Assembly (NCBI RefSeq): GCF_015565955.1
Contig: NZ_CP064760.1
Coordinates: 2,976,001 to 3,040,000 of the forward strand
Origin: Microbacterium schleiferi
GTDB taxonomy: Bacteria; Actinomycetota; Actinomycetes; Actinomycetales; Microbacteriaceae
DNA length: 64,000 nucleotides
Direction: 5' to 3'
The notes under the pieces are model-generated. The model was not told the DNA's origin and ran no database searches. It worked only from the letters and a program-made list of their open reading frames with translations. Positions 1-9,425 of the stretch are shown here, in pieces (the first letter of the stretch is position 1; each line of letters begins with the position of its first letter). A program made the translations under genes and the position numbers.

Positions 1-89
1 TCGGCGAAGGGGCCGCGCTGCAGTTCGTCTTGCAGGACGACCGCGTCGGCGTCTTCATCGACTCCGCACCCGGGCGCCCGGTCAGCTGA
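1..89 (+). CDS. C-terminal fragment of an unidentified protein
   Basis: An open frame runs in from the left edge and ends at TGA 87-89, giving the last 28 residues of a protein (ending PGRPVS). The fragment is too short to assign to a family. Its stop overlaps the stop of the convergent NUDIX gene by 8 bases. Reading frame and high third-position GC fit a real gene; nothing more can be said. Confidence 0.5.
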   Translation, partial: GEGAALQFVLQDDRVGVFIDSAPGRPVS

Positions 90-570
90 CGCCGCGACCG
101 CCGGGCACCGCAGCAAGTGAGGTCAGCGCGGGGCGCTGCGACGCCGTGAGCTTCGCGGCAGCGACGTCGAGCGGCATCCATGCGATGCGGTCGACCTCAG
201 GAAAGCTCGCCATCCTCCCCGACCGGGGCGGCCATTCGAGCTCGAACTCGCCGAAGACCGGGCGCGAGATGTCCAGCGCGGACCCGTCAACCGCGAAGAC
301 GGTAATCGACTTGCGGGATGCCGCGAAGGACCCCAGGTCGATCACAGGGCCGTCCGGCGGGTCGATCCCGAGCTCCTCCCGAAATTCCCGCCGTGCGGCC
401 TCGAGCGGCGACTCCTCCGCAGCGTTGTATTCGCCCTTCGGGATCGTCCAGGCACCGGCATCCTTGCGCTGCCAGAACGGGCCGCCCATGTGGGCGATGA
501 GCACCTCGAACCGTGCCGCATCGTCAGCCGTCGGGCGGTAGGCCAGGAGGCCCGCGCTCGTGACCGGCAT
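82..570 (-). CDS. NUDIX hydrolase
   Basis: This 162-residue protein is a NUDIX pyrophosphohydrolase, a family that cleaves nucleoside diphosphate-linked substrates using Mg2+ held by the Nudix helix. The helix is visible at residues 46-69: Gly46, a glutamate pair near 52-53, then REFREELGI at 61-69. The Gly-to-Glu spacing is one residue longer than the textbook box if the second glutamate is used. The protein is predicted to be cytoplasmic and has no extra domain. Its ATG overlaps the TGA of the upstream UbiB-like gene by one base, so the two are probably translationally coupled. The substrate cannot be deduced. Confidence 0.88.
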   Translation of the reverse strand: MPVTSAGLLAYRPTADDAARFEVLIAHMGGPFWQRKDAGAWTIPKGEYNAAEESPLEAARREFREELGIDPPDGPVIDLGSFAASRKSITVFAVDGSALDISRPVFGEFELEWPPRSGRMASFPEVDRIAWMPLDVAAAKLTASQRPALTSLAAVPGGRGVS

Positions 571-2534
571 CAGCCGGTGCCGTCACGCCGTCGGAGCGCC
601 GCGCGAAGGCTCCGCACGAGCAGCAGCAGCCCTCCCAGGCCGATGACGCTGCCGAGGAACGGGAACAGCGCAACATCGTCGGTCAGGTGGGGCCCGCCCG
701 ACGAGATCGCGAGGGCGATACCGGTCGCCAGCAGGGTCACTCCAACGAGCGTGCTGGTGACCTGCCCGAGCAGCCCCTCGATCCACCGCCGCTCGCCCGC
801 ACCCTCGAACGAGCGGAGCCGCACCGAGAAGGTGCCCTGCTCGAGCGAACGCGAGATGTTCTCCAGCCGCCGCGGTGCCCTGCGCACCTGCTCCACCGCG
901 ACCGCGAACTGGGTCTGCGCTGACAGAGCAGCAGTGCGCAGCGACAGCATGCTGCGCGCGAAGTGCGGGGCGCGGGTGAGCGCCTGACCGACCATGTCGT
1001 ATCCCGGAACGACCCGCCGCAGGCTCCCCTCGAGCGAGCCGAGCGTGCGGAACACCAAGAGCAGAGACGGCGGCATCGCCAGCCGGTGGTGGCGGAGGGT
1101 GTCGAGCAGAAGCCGGAACACGTCCTCACCCGCAGGGGCATTGCGAACGCGCGTGATGATGGCGCCGACGTCTCGTTGCAAAGACGTCTGATCCACGCCA
1201 GCCGGGTCGGGCTCGCACAGCAGGAGCACGATGTCGGTGGCCGCCTGATCGTCGTCGGCAGCGATCGCCGTCAGCAGCGGCACGAGAAGGCGCCGCATGC
1301 TGGCCTCCAGCAGACCGACCGCGCCGAAGTCGATCAGGGCGACCTCGCCGTCGTCGCAGAGAATCAGGTTGCCAGGATGTAGGTCGGCGTGGAACACCCC
1401 GCGCACCGCGATCTGCTCGAACACGGCATCCAGGACCCCGTCGACAAGCTCCCGGGCAGCTGTCGGCTCCAACGCGTCAGGAGGCAGCTTGCCGAACGGC
1501 ACCCCGTCGATCCGCTCCTGGACGATCATCTGCTGCGTGCACAGCTCCGTGAAGACGCCGGGGACACGGAGGGGCATCGCGTGCGTCTTCGCGATCGCTC
1601 CGCGCAGCATCTCGGTGTTTGCCACCTCGACGCGGTAGTCGAGTTCTTCGGTGAGGGCTCGGGAGAACTCGGTGACCAGCGCCACGGCGCCGTAGTCGGC
1701 AGCCCACGTGGTGCGGCGTTCGGCATCCCGCGCGAGCCGCTCGAGGATGTCGAGGTCTGTCGTCACCTGGGCACGTGCAGAAGGCCGCTGGATCTTCACG
1801 ACCACGCGCTCACCCGACACGAGTGTCGCGGCGTGCACCTGCGCAACAGATGCCGCCGCCATCGGCTCGGTCTCGATAGCCGCGAACACCTCGGCGATCG
1901 GCCGCCCCAGCTCAGCACGAATCGCCGCTTCGGCCTCGGGCCAGGGAATCGGAGTCGAGTCCATCTGCAGCGTCGACAGCGCCTCGATCAGGTCGCGCGG
2001 GAGCACATCCTCACGCGTCGAGAGCACCTGCCCGAGCTTCACGAACGTGACGCCCGCCTCAGCCAGGGCAGAGACCAAGGCCTGCGGGAGCGCGTCGCGC
2101 GCGGCATCCGATCGTCCGCGGTACATCCCCAGGCCGTGACGCGAGGCGATGGCGACGATTTGCGCGTACCGGCGGGCGCGATCTCGTCGGCGGAACGCAT
2201 CCCGGACGATCGTGACGGGGTTTCCGAGGGGCCGGCTCGGCCAGAGGAACTCCAGGGTGACGAGGACAATCACGACGACCGCGAACATCCAGCCGAGAAC
2301 GAGGGCAACGAAGGCCAGCACGATCGGGCTTTCGACGACAACCCGGTCACCGTCGATGATGTCGGCCTGTTCGAACACCCACACCGTGAGCGGGAGCGAA
2401 CCGAGAAACACCACGGTCGCGGTCACGAGCGCCCGGATCCACCCGATCTGCGCATCGAGGAGGCGCCTGCTGATCCACGCCGATACAGCGGCGAAGGCGA
2501 CCGTGAGGAGGAGAACCGCGAGCCAGATCGGCAT
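570..2534 (-). CDS. ABC1/UbiB-family atypical kinase, membrane-anchored
   Basis: This 654-residue protein belongs to the AarF/ABC1/UbiB family of atypical kinases, linked in other organisms to isoprenoid-quinone lipid metabolism. Visible marks are the family KxGQ motif (K166-Q169), an alanine-rich nucleotide loop (about 226-231), the VVVK lysine (247), HADLHPGN (382-389, catalytic Asp and metal ligand) and IDFG (401-404). Two hydrophobic segments lie at the N-terminus (about 1-20 and 33-60), another at 70-95, and a pair at the C-terminus, so the kinase core is tethered to the membrane. The start is supported by a leaderless promoter: CACAAT (complement of 2541-2546) ends 6 bases before the ATG. 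It leads a two-gene operon with the NUDIX gene. Confidence 0.9.
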   Translation of the reverse strand: MPIWLAVLLLTVAFAAVSAWISRRLLDAQIGWIRALVTATVVFLGSLPLTVWVFEQADIIDGDRVVVESPIVLAFVALVLGWMFAVVVIVLVTLEFLWPSRPLGNPVTIVRDAFRRRDRARRYAQIVAIASRHGLGMYRGRSDAARDALPQALVSALAEAGVTFVKLGQVLSTREDVLPRDLIEALSTLQMDSTPIPWPEAEAAIRAELGRPIAEVFAAIETEPMAAASVAQVHAATLVSGERVVVKIQRPSARAQVTTDLDILERLARDAERRTTWAADYGAVALVTEFSRALTEELDYRVEVANTEMLRGAIAKTHAMPLRVPGVFTELCTQQMIVQERIDGVPFGKLPPDALEPTAARELVDGVLDAVFEQIAVRGVFHADLHPGNLILCDDGEVALIDFGAVGLLEASMRRLLVPLLTAIAADDDQAATDIVLLLCEPDPAGVDQTSLQRDVGAIITRVRNAPAGEDVFRLLLDTLRHHRLAMPPSLLLVFRTLGSLEGSLRRVVPGYDMVGQALTRAPHFARSMLSLRTAALSAQTQFAVAVEQVRRAPRRLENISRSLEQGTFSVRLRSFEGAGERRWIEGLLGQVTSTLVGVTLLATGIALAISSGGPHLTDDVALFPFLGSVIGLGGLLLLVRSLRAALRRRDGTG

Positions 2535-2648
2535 GACCCGATTGTGTCAGGCGCGCCATTCGCGCGCACCAGGGAGCTCTGATCCGCGCGCTTAATTCCA
2601 CCGTCTACGCTGTCTCGCGACGCGCGCTTCACCCGAACCGGAGGCCCC

Positions 2649-4184
2649 ATGGACAAGACCACCGTCGCCACCGCACCTGCCGGGCGCTTCGCCGGGGAGG
2701 AACTGCCCGGCGGAATGCGCGTCTGGCGCGGCATCCGGTACGCACAGGCTCCGACCGGCGATGCCCGATGGCGCGACCCCGTGCCGGCCGATCCGCTGGA
2801 TGCCGGAGTGAAGGCCGAGGTGACGAGCTTCGGTCCCGCAGCGCCGCAGAAGGCAAACCCCGCGATGGATCTCGGACCGGACCCCATCTTCGACGAGGAC
2901 TGCCTCTTCCTGAACGTCTGGAGCGGGGCGGATGCGGACACTCCCGCACCGGTCATGGTGTGGCTGCACGGCGGGGCATACACATTCGGCTCCAGCAGCC
3001 AGCCCGTCTACGACGGCGAAGCCCTCGCCGGGCACGGCGTCGTGGTGGTCACGATCAACTACCGCATCGGCGCACTCGGGTTTCTCGACCTGTCGAGCAA
3101 GGCCAGCCCGGAGCATCCGTTCGACGGCAACCTCGCCCTCAAAGACGTCCTGCTCGCCCTGCGGTGGGTTCAGCGCAACATCGCGGCTTTCGGGGGCGAC
3201 CCCGAGCGCGTGACGGTCTTCGGTGAATCCGCCGGCGCGGGCCTTGTGACCACGCTGCTCGCGGTCCCGAGCGCGGCGGGACTCTTCTCGCGGGCGATCG
3301 CCGAATCCTCGCCGGTGTCGAGCGTGTACGACGCGGCGCGCGCCGCGTCCGTCACCGACCTGTTCCTGGAGGCAGTCGGCAACCCCGATCCAGCCGACCT
3401 GCGCGCGCTGCCGGTCGACACGATCGTCGAGGCCGGGATGACCGTGTTCGCGCAGGTTCCGGCGCAACATCCGGGCACCATCGCCTTCGGACCCGTGGTC
3501 GACGGCGACCTGCTGCCCGAGGCGCCCGCAACAGTCCTGGCCGAAGGACGCGCGCTGCCGGTACCGCTGCTGATCGGCACCAACAAGGACGAGGCTTCCC
3601 TCTTCCGAATGATGAAGTCGCCGCTCATGCCCGTCCGCGAGGAGCAGATCGAGCAGATGCTCGCCGAGCTGGGCACCGAACGGCCCGGCATCGACCTGCC
3701 CTCGATGGCGCAGGTGCTGTCGGCCTACGACGGTGTTCGGCACCACACCGTGGGCCTCGGCATCGCCCGCGACATCGGGTTCCGAATGCCGACGCTCTGG
3801 GCCGCCGAGGGACACTCACGGATTGCGCCGGTGTGGCTCTACCGGTTCGACCACGCCACCCCGATGCTCCACCTGCTCCGGATCGGCGCGACGCACGCTA
3901 CCGAACTACCCTACGTCTGGGGAACCTTCGGGCGGCGAGCACATGACATCAGCTTCCGGCTCGGCGGCCGACACACAGCCGAACGGATCTCGGCACGGAT
4001 GCAGCAACGCTGGACCGCGTTCGCGAAGGGCGAGGAACCGAACGCCGATGCCGCCGCGGAGTGGCCCCCGTTCGACACGGACGCCCGCGCCACGCTCGTG
4101 ATCGAGGCCGAGGACCGCGTGGTACCCGACCTCGATCACGAACTGCGCACCGGCTGGGGAGACGAAGTTCTCGCCTTCCCCTAG
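2649..4184 (+). CDS. Type-B carboxylesterase
   Basis: This 511-residue alpha/beta hydrolase of the carboxylesterase type B (para-nitrobenzyl esterase) family hydrolyses carboxylic esters. Key features are EDCLFLNVW (83-91), the oxyanion-hole HGG (107-109), the nucleophile elbow GESAG with Ser194, a TNKDE acidic segment in the second half and GATHATELPYVWG, which holds the catalytic histidine. No signal peptide is present, so it is probably cytoplasmic. The ATG has a good Shine-Dalgarno sequence (CGGAGG, 2640-2645), and a likely -10 TACGCT lies at 2606-2611. Its stop codon overlaps the stop of the convergent aldo/keto reductase. A second esterase of the same family lies just beyond that gene. 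Confidence 0.93.
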   Translation: MDKTTVATAPAGRFAGEELPGGMRVWRGIRYAQAPTGDARWRDPVPADPLDAGVKAEVTSFGPAAPQKANPAMDLGPDPIFDEDCLFLNVWSGADADTPAPVMVWLHGGAYTFGSSSQPVYDGEALAGHGVVVVTINYRIGALGFLDLSSKASPEHPFDGNLALKDVLLALRWVQRNIAAFGGDPERVTVFGESAGAGLVTTLLAVPSAAGLFSRAIAESSPVSSVYDAARAASVTDLFLEAVGNPDPADLRALPVDTIVEAGMTVFAQVPAQHPGTIAFGPVVDGDLLPEAPATVLAEGRALPVPLLIGTNKDEASLFRMMKSPLMPVREEQIEQMLAELGTERPGIDLPSMAQVLSAYDGVRHHTVGLGIARDIGFRMPTLWAAEGHSRIAPVWLYRFDHATPMLHLLRIGATHATELPYVWGTFGRRAHDISFRLGGRHTAERISARMQQRWTAFAKGEEPNADAAAEWPPFDTDARATLVIEAEDRVVPDLDHELRTGWGDEVLAFP

Positions 4185-5191
4185 GGTCGCGACTTCGGCG
4201 AGGACTCTTCCGTGAGCGCCGGGTCGGTCTCGGCGACCGAGCCGAGGGCGGCGTCAATGGCTGCCATCGTGTCGGCATCCAGCGTGACGCCCGACGCCTT
4301 GACGGTGTCATCGAGCTGCTCGGGACGCGACGCGCCCACGAGGGCGGCCGACACGTTCGGATTCTGCAGCACCCACGCGATCGCGAGCTGGGGCAGCGTG
4401 AGCCCCGCCTGCTCGGCGACCGGATGCAGCTTCTGCACAGCGCCGAGCACCTCATCCGTCATGAACCGCTTGATGAAGCCGGCACCGCTCTTCTCATCCG
4501 TCGCCCGCGAGCCGGCGGGCGCGGGCTGACCCGGCAGGTACTTGCCGCTGAGCACACCCTGCGCCATCGGCGACCAGACGATCTGCGAGATCCCGAGCTC
4601 CTCCGAGGTCGGAACGACCTTGCCCTCGATGACGCGCCACAGCGCGGAGTACTGGGGCTGGTTCGAGACGAGTTGGATGCCGAGATCCTTCGCGAGCGCG
4701 TGGCCAGCCCGCAGCTGCTCAGCCGTCCACTCACTCACACCGATGTACAGCGCCTTGCCCTGGCGGACGACGTCGGCGAAGGCCTGCATCGTCTCTTCCA
4801 GCGGGGTCTCATAGTCGTACCGGTGCGCCTGGTACAGGTCGACGTAGTCAGTACCGAGCCGCTGCAGCGAACCGTTGATGCCGTCCAGGATGTGCTTGCG
4901 GGAGAGCCCGACGTCGTTGGCGCCGTGCGGCCCAACCGGCCAGTAGACCTTCGTGAAGATCTCCAGCGACTCGCGTCGCTGCCCCTTCAACGCCTCACCG
5001 AGCACCTGCTCGGCTACCGTGTTGGCGTAGACGTCTGCGGTGTCGAAACTCGTGATCCCGAGCTCCAGCGCGCGGTGGACGGTGGCGATCGCTGCGTCGT
5101 TCTCGACCTGCGAGCCATGCGTGATCCAGTTGCCGTAGGTGATTTCCGTGACTTTGAAGCCGCTGTTGCCGAGGTAGCGATAGTTGACCAT
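4181..5191 (-). CDS. Aldo/keto reductase
   Basis: This 336-residue NADPH-dependent aldo/keto reductase resembles the voltage-gated potassium channel beta-subunit/YghZ branch. The catalytic tetrad is complete: Asp50, Tyr55, Lys81 and His123 (in YQAHRYD). The length is normal for the family. It is expected to be a soluble (beta/alpha)8 barrel reducing aldehydes or ketones; the substrate is unknown. The ATG at 5191 sits 6 bases after a TAGCGT -10 element (complement of 5198-5203), so the message is probably leaderless. It is divergent from the second esterase with only 68 bases between start codons. Confidence 0.92.
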   Translation of the reverse strand: MVNYRYLGNSGFKVTEITYGNWITHGSQVENDAAIATVHRALELGITSFDTADVYANTVAEQVLGEALKGQRRESLEIFTKVYWPVGPHGANDVGLSRKHILDGINGSLQRLGTDYVDLYQAHRYDYETPLEETMQAFADVVRQGKALYIGVSEWTAEQLRAGHALAKDLGIQLVSNQPQYSALWRVIEGKVVPTSEELGISQIVWSPMAQGVLSGKYLPGQPAPAGSRATDEKSGAGFIKRFMTDEVLGAVQKLHPVAEQAGLTLPQLAIAWVLQNPNVSAALVGASRPEQLDDTVKASGVTLDADTMAAIDAALGSVAETDPALTEESSPKSRP

Positions 5192-5197
5192 TACTCC

Positions 5198-5253
5198 ACG
5201 CTATCGCCGAGCCGCAACGGACGGGCCGGCGTTCGCCCAGACCGTCCTACGCT
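5198..5253. promoter_or_regulatory. Divergent pair of leaderless promoters
   Basis: Two -10 hexamers face away from each other in this 68-base intergenic space. TAGCGT on the minus strand (5198-5203) ends 6 bases before the aldo/keto reductase ATG. TACGCT on the plus strand (5248-5253) ends 6 bases before the esterase ATG at 5260. Neither gene has a Shine-Dalgarno sequence. The placing puts the transcription start at or next to the A of each ATG. Confidence 0.65.
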
Positions 5254-5259
5254 GAGGGG

Positions 5260-6708
5260 ATGGGCATCGAAGCAGTCGAGGCGACGATCAGCAGCGGGAC
5301 GCTTCGTGGGAGCGTCACCGACGGCATCAGCCGCTTTCTGGGCATCCCGTACGCAGCCGCGCCGTTCGGTCCGCGGCGGTTCCAGCTGCCGGTGACACCG
5401 GATGCCTGGACCGGGGTGCGTGAGGCGACACAGTTCGGTCCCGCGGCACCCCAGACGCCGTACCGCGGCAGGACCGGCCAGCTGCTCCCGAGCCTGACCA
5501 GCGACGGCACCGACGAAGACATCCTCACTGCCAACGTCTGGGCCCCGGCGAGCGCGACGGAATCGACATCCGAGCCGCTGCCTGTCGTGCTGTGGATCCA
5601 CGGCGGCGCGTTCGAGCGCGGCGGAAGCTCGATCACCGGGTACGACGGGACTAGCTTCGCCCGGGACGGCGTCGTCTTCGTCTCGGCTAACTACCGCCTC
5701 GGGTCCGAGGGCTTTTCGGTGCTCGACGATGCCCCCCGCAATCTCGGCCTCGAGGACGTCGCTGCGGCGCTGCGGTGGACGCACGCCGAGATCGCGGCCT
5801 TCGGCGGCGACCCGTCGCGCATCACGGTCATGGGCGAGTCGGCCGGCGGCGCCCTCGCTGCCGCGCTCGTCTCGCGTCCCGACACCAGACCGTTGATCGC
5901 CGGCGCGATCATCGAATCCGGCCCGCTCGATGCTGCCGACCCGAAGCGAGCCGGACGCGTCACCCGCGCACTCGCCAAGCGGCTCGGCGTGCCTGCGACG
6001 CGCGAGGCGTTCGCCGCGCTGTCACCGGCCGAGCTTCTCGCGGCACGGACGGCGCAGGCCGCGGGTAGCTCACCGTTGCGGGGAGCGCCCGGGTTCCTCC
6101 TGGCCCGGGATCCCGCGAGCCTCCCCGAGGCCCCACGGACGGCGTTGGCCACCGCCACCGCACCCCTCCTCATCGGCACCAACACCGACGAGTACCGGCT
6201 CTGGTTCACCCCCGACGCGCTCGCGAAGATCACCCCCTGGCAGGCCCGGCTCGGGCATCTCGCCCTACGGATTCCCCGCGGGGCAGTCCGGGCCTACCGG
6301 GCCGACTTCCCGGATGCCGGCACCGGCGCTCGACTCGGACAGGCCCTCACCGATGCGATGCTGCGCGCGCCGATGACCCAGGTGGCTGATCGCCGCACAT
6401 CGCCGACCTTCGCCTACGAATTCGCCTGGCAGAGCCCGATTGATGGCCTGGGCGCCGGACACGCCCTCGAACTCGGGTTCGTCTTCGATGGGCTCGAGAA
6501 CCCCGACAGCGTCCGGATAGCGGGGGATGCGGCGCCGCGACCGCTCGCCCGCGAGATGCACGATGCATGGGTGCGGATGATCCGCGACGGCGCGCCAGGG
6601 TGGGAGCCGTTTGCGCCCGGACGCCGCGTGCGCGTCTTCGATGTCGACTCGCGGACGATGCCGCTGCCGCGCGCCGAGGCCGTCGACGCGTTCAGACCGG
6701 CATCCTGA
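5260..6708 (+). CDS. Type-B carboxylesterase (second copy)
   Basis: This 482-residue protein is a second carboxylesterase type B, similar in layout to the one at 2649-4184. It has the oxyanion-hole HGG (115-117), the nucleophile motif GESAGG with Ser194, a TNTDEYRL acidic region and a GAGHALELGFVF segment that carries the catalytic histidine. The usual EDCLxLNVW motif has changed to EDILTANVW, so the disulfide cysteine of the family is absent, as in many bacterial members. The shared Ser194 position and similar N-terminal halves suggest an old duplication. Translation is probably leaderless from ATG 5260. Confidence 0.91.
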   Translation: MGIEAVEATISSGTLRGSVTDGISRFLGIPYAAAPFGPRRFQLPVTPDAWTGVREATQFGPAAPQTPYRGRTGQLLPSLTSDGTDEDILTANVWAPASATESTSEPLPVVLWIHGGAFERGGSSITGYDGTSFARDGVVFVSANYRLGSEGFSVLDDAPRNLGLEDVAAALRWTHAEIAAFGGDPSRITVMGESAGGALAAALVSRPDTRPLIAGAIIESGPLDAADPKRAGRVTRALAKRLGVPATREAFAALSPAELLAARTAQAAGSSPLRGAPGFLLARDPASLPEAPRTALATATAPLLIGTNTDEYRLWFTPDALAKITPWQARLGHLALRIPRGAVRAYRADFPDAGTGARLGQALTDAMLRAPMTQVADRRTSPTFAYEFAWQSPIDGLGAGHALELGFVFDGLENPDSVRIAGDAAPRPLAREMHDAWVRMIRDGAPGWEPFAPGRRVRVFDVDSRTMPLPRAEAVDAFRPAS

Positions 6709-6715
6709 GCCCGGA

Positions 6716-7990
6716 TCAGGACGCGGATGCGGCGGCCCGGTCGTCCTCGGTCGCGACCAGCTGCCCGCAGGCTCCGTCGATCTCGGTGCCGCGCGTGTCC
6801 CGCAGGGTCGTCGGGATGCCGGCAGCATTCAGTCGGCGCACGAACTCGTACTGCACGCCCGGTTCGGATGCCGTCCAGATCGAGCCCGGCGTCGGGTTGA
6901 GCGGAATCGGGTTGACGTGCACCCAGCCACGCCCGCGCGCGTTCAGCTTCTGCGCGAGCAGATCAGCTCGCCACGGGTGGTCGTTCATGTCTTTGATGAG
7001 CGCGTACTCGATCGACACGCGCCGGCCGGTCCGCTCGAAGTAGCCGCGGGCGGCATCCAGCGCCTCGTCGACCTTCCAGCGGGAGTTCACGGGAATGAGT
7101 TCGTCCCGCAGTTCATCGTCAGGGGCGTGCAATGACAGCGCGAAGGTGACCGGGATGTCTTCGGCGGCAAGCTTCGTGATCGCAGGAACCAGGCCGACTG
7201 TCGAGACGGTGATACCGCGAGCGCTCATGCCCATGCCGTGCTTCTTGTCGGTCATCACGCGGACGGCCTGCATCACCCGGGCGTAGTTGGCCAGCGGCTC
7301 CCCCATCCCCATGAACACGATGTTGGAGACGCGCTCGAGTGACTGGTCGGTGCTGCGCTTGCCACCGAGCTCACCCCGGGCGATCACCTGATTGGCGCGC
7401 ACCACCTGGTCCACGATCTCGGCAGCCGACATGTTGCGCGTCAGGCCCGCCTGGCCGGTCGCGCAGAACGGGCAGTTCATGCCGCATCCCGCCTGACTCG
7501 AGACGCACAGGGTGATCCGCCCCGGATAGCGCATCAGCACGGACTCGACGAGAGCGCCATCGTGCAGCTTCCAGAGGAACTTGATCGTGTCGCCCTTGTC
7601 GGTGTCGAGGCGACGCACTTCGGTCAGCAGCGGCGGGAGCAGCCCCGCGACGAGTTCCTCACGACCGGATGCCGGCAGATCGGTCATCTCGGCGGGATCG
7701 CTCGTCCAGCGCGTCAGGTAGTGGCGCTCGATCTGACCGGCACGAAAGCCGGGCAGACCCAGCTCCTTCGCCTTCTCGATGCGCTGCTCGGGCGTGAGAT
7801 CGGCCAGGTGCTCGGGAGGCTTGCCGCGCTTGGGGCTCGCGAACTGCAGCAGGGGCCGACCCTCGGCATCCTTCTTCTGCTGCCACCCTTCGGTAGCTGG
7901 GCGCACCTGCGGCGCCCCAGGGGCGGCGGGCGCTGTAGCTGGGCGCGGCTGCGGCGCACCGGAAGACGTGGGAGGAAGCGCGCGTGCCAT
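6716..7990 (-). CDS. rlmN: Dual-specificity 23S rRNA/tRNA adenine-C2 methyltransferase RlmN
   Basis: RlmN is a radical-SAM enzyme that methylates C2 of A2503 in 23S rRNA and of A37 in some tRNAs. The 424-residue protein has the cluster-binding CxxxCxxC (Cys169, Cys173, Cys176, in [13 protein letters not shown]) and the C-terminal catalytic cysteine in EIDGACGQL (Cys408). The first 35 residues are Pro/Ala-rich and have no counterpart in the E. coli enzyme; such extensions are common in actinobacteria. The start is supported by a TACCCT -10 (complement of 7997-8002) that ends 6 bases before the ATG. It stands alone, convergent with the preceding esterase. Confidence 0.96.
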   Translation of the reverse strand: MARALPPTSSGAPQPRPATAPAAPGAPQVRPATEGWQQKKDAEGRPLLQFASPKRGKPPEHLADLTPEQRIEKAKELGLPGFRAGQIERHYLTRWTSDPAEMTDLPASGREELVAGLLPPLLTEVRRLDTDKGDTIKFLWKLHDGALVESVLMRYPGRITLCVSSQAGCGMNCPFCATGQAGLTRNMSAAEIVDQVVRANQVIARGELGGKRSTDQSLERVSNIVFMGMGEPLANYARVMQAVRVMTDKKHGMGMSARGITVSTVGLVPAITKLAAEDIPVTFALSLHAPDDELRDELIPVNSRWKVDEALDAARGYFERTGRRVSIEYALIKDMNDHPWRADLLAQKLNARGRGWVHVNPIPLNPTPGSIWTASEPGVQYEFVRRLNAAGIPTTLRDTRGTEIDGACGQLVATEDDRAAASAS

Positions 7991-8075
7991 GAGTCCAGGG
8001 TATGCGAGCGGATGCTGTGAGCCCGTGGAGTGTCAACCCCCGCCCGCCACGACCTGCGGACGCTAGCGTGAGGTC

Positions 8076-8552
8076 GTGGCCCCCGACGACCTCACGATCC
8101 GACCGATCACGACCGATGACGCGGGTGAGGTGTTGACCCTGCAGCGCGCGGCGTTCGTGCAGGAGGCTCTCATCTACGGCACCCCGCACATGCCACCGCT
8201 GACCCAGACCCTCGACGAGATCACCGCCGAACTCGTCGAGAACCTGGGCTGCGTCGCGGTGCGCAGCGGCCGGATCGTCGGCGCTGTCCGGGCACAGCGC
8301 GATGGCGACCTGCTACTCATCGGGCGACTCGCCATCGCCCCCGACCAGCAGGGCGAGGGCCTTGGCACGGCACTCCTGACCGCCGTCGAGCGCCGGGGCA
8401 CGGATGCCGGGGCAACCGTCGCCGAGTTGTTCACCGGATCACTGTCGGAGGCGAACCTGCGACTCTACGAGCGCGAGGGATACGTCGAAAGCGAACGCGT
8501 GCCCGGCGACGACGGCATCGAGCAGGTGTTCCTGCGCAAGACGCTCGCGTAG
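8076..8552 (+). CDS. GNAT-family N-acetyltransferase
   Basis: This 158-residue single-domain GNAT acetyltransferase uses acetyl-CoA to acylate an unknown amine. The acetyl-CoA pyrophosphate loop is seen in IAPDQQGEGLGTALL, and the C-terminal part has the usual NLRLYEREGY segment. The GTG start at 8076 was chosen because a TAGCGT hexamer (8064-8069) ends 6 bases before it, matching the leaderless promoters of neighbouring genes. It converges with the broken SDR gene that follows. Confidence 0.88.
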   Translation: MAPDDLTIRPITTDDAGEVLTLQRAAFVQEALIYGTPHMPPLTQTLDEITAELVENLGCVAVRSGRIVGAVRAQRDGDLLLIGRLAIAPDQQGEGLGTALLTAVERRGTDAGATVAELFTGSLSEANLRLYEREGYVESERVPGDDGIEQVFLRKTLA

Positions 8553-8586
8553 CCGCAGGCCGCTGATCCGTCGCCGGATCCTCCGG

Positions 8587-9425
8587 TCAGTCCAGGAAGA
8601 TGTCGGGGAAGAGCTGGTCGTCGGGCGTTCCAGGGACAGCCGCGTACCGCGAGAAGTCGGTCACCCCCGCCGCCTCGAGCACGTCCTCGACGATCAGCGT
8701 CTGGCCGGTGTACTCGCGTGAGGGTTTCGTGATCACCTCGTACGCCGCATCCGCGTAGATCTCGGGCGTGCGGCTGACCTTCATCATCTGATCGCCCCCG
8801 AGCGCGAACTGGACGGCTGCCGTCGCGATCGTCGTGCGCGGCCAGAGGGTGTTGGCCGCAATGCCGGCGCGTGCGAACTCTGCGCCGATACCGAGGGTGG
8901 CCATCGTCATGCCGTACTTCGCCAGCGTGTAGCCGGTGTGGCCCCCAGCCAGCGCGGGGAGAGGTTCAGCGGCGGCGACAGCGACAGGATGTGGGGGTTC
9001 TCCGCCTCGCGCAAGATCGGCACCGCCGCGCGAGAGAGCATGAAGGTGCCGCGCACATTGACACCCTGCATGAGGTCGTACTTCTTGGCGGAAAGATCGA
9101 GCGAACCCGACAGGTCGATGACGCTCGCGTTGTTCACGACGACGTCGATCCCCCCGAACTCGCCCTGGGTCTTGAGGACGGCCGCGGTGATGTCGTCGTC
9201 GTTGCGGACATCCCCGACGATCGGCAGCGCAGTCCCGCCTGCCGCCTCAATAGCCTCGGCGGCGGTGTGAACGGTGCCCTCGAGCTTCGGGTGCGGGGTG
9301 TCGGTCTTGGCAAGAATCGCGATGTTCGCCCCATCCGCCGCACACCGCAGGGCGATAGCAAGCCCGATTCCTCGGCTCCCACCCGAGAGCAGAACAGTCT
9401 TTCCGGCGAGCTTCTTCTCGGTCAC
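8587..9425 (-). pseudogene. Short-chain dehydrogenase (HSDL2-like), reading frame broken
   Basis: The gene encodes an SDR resembling hydroxysteroid dehydrogenase-like protein 2. The first part (GTG at 9425) shows the cofactor motif SGGSRGIG, GDVRN and VNNAS. The frame is then lost after LSPRWLGA, and the remaining third, starting GMTMATLGIG, continues in another frame to 8587. Adding one base to the C5 run at 8942-8946 restores WLGGHTGYTLAKYG, which supplies the missing YxxxK active site. The total length, 839 bases, is one short of a multiple of three. The GTG overlaps the TGA of the upstream enoyl-CoA hydratase (GTGA). It is probably an intact gene with a base missing from the assembly. Confidence 0.82.

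Noticed and set aside
1389..2582. Long open frame (397 residues) on the plus strand opposite the UbiB-like gene
   Set aside because: Composition rich in Arg/His/Gly and without motifs; it is the antisense shadow of a well-supported high-GC gene. The same holds for long antisense frames at 4061-5395, 24400-25788 and 31213-32937.
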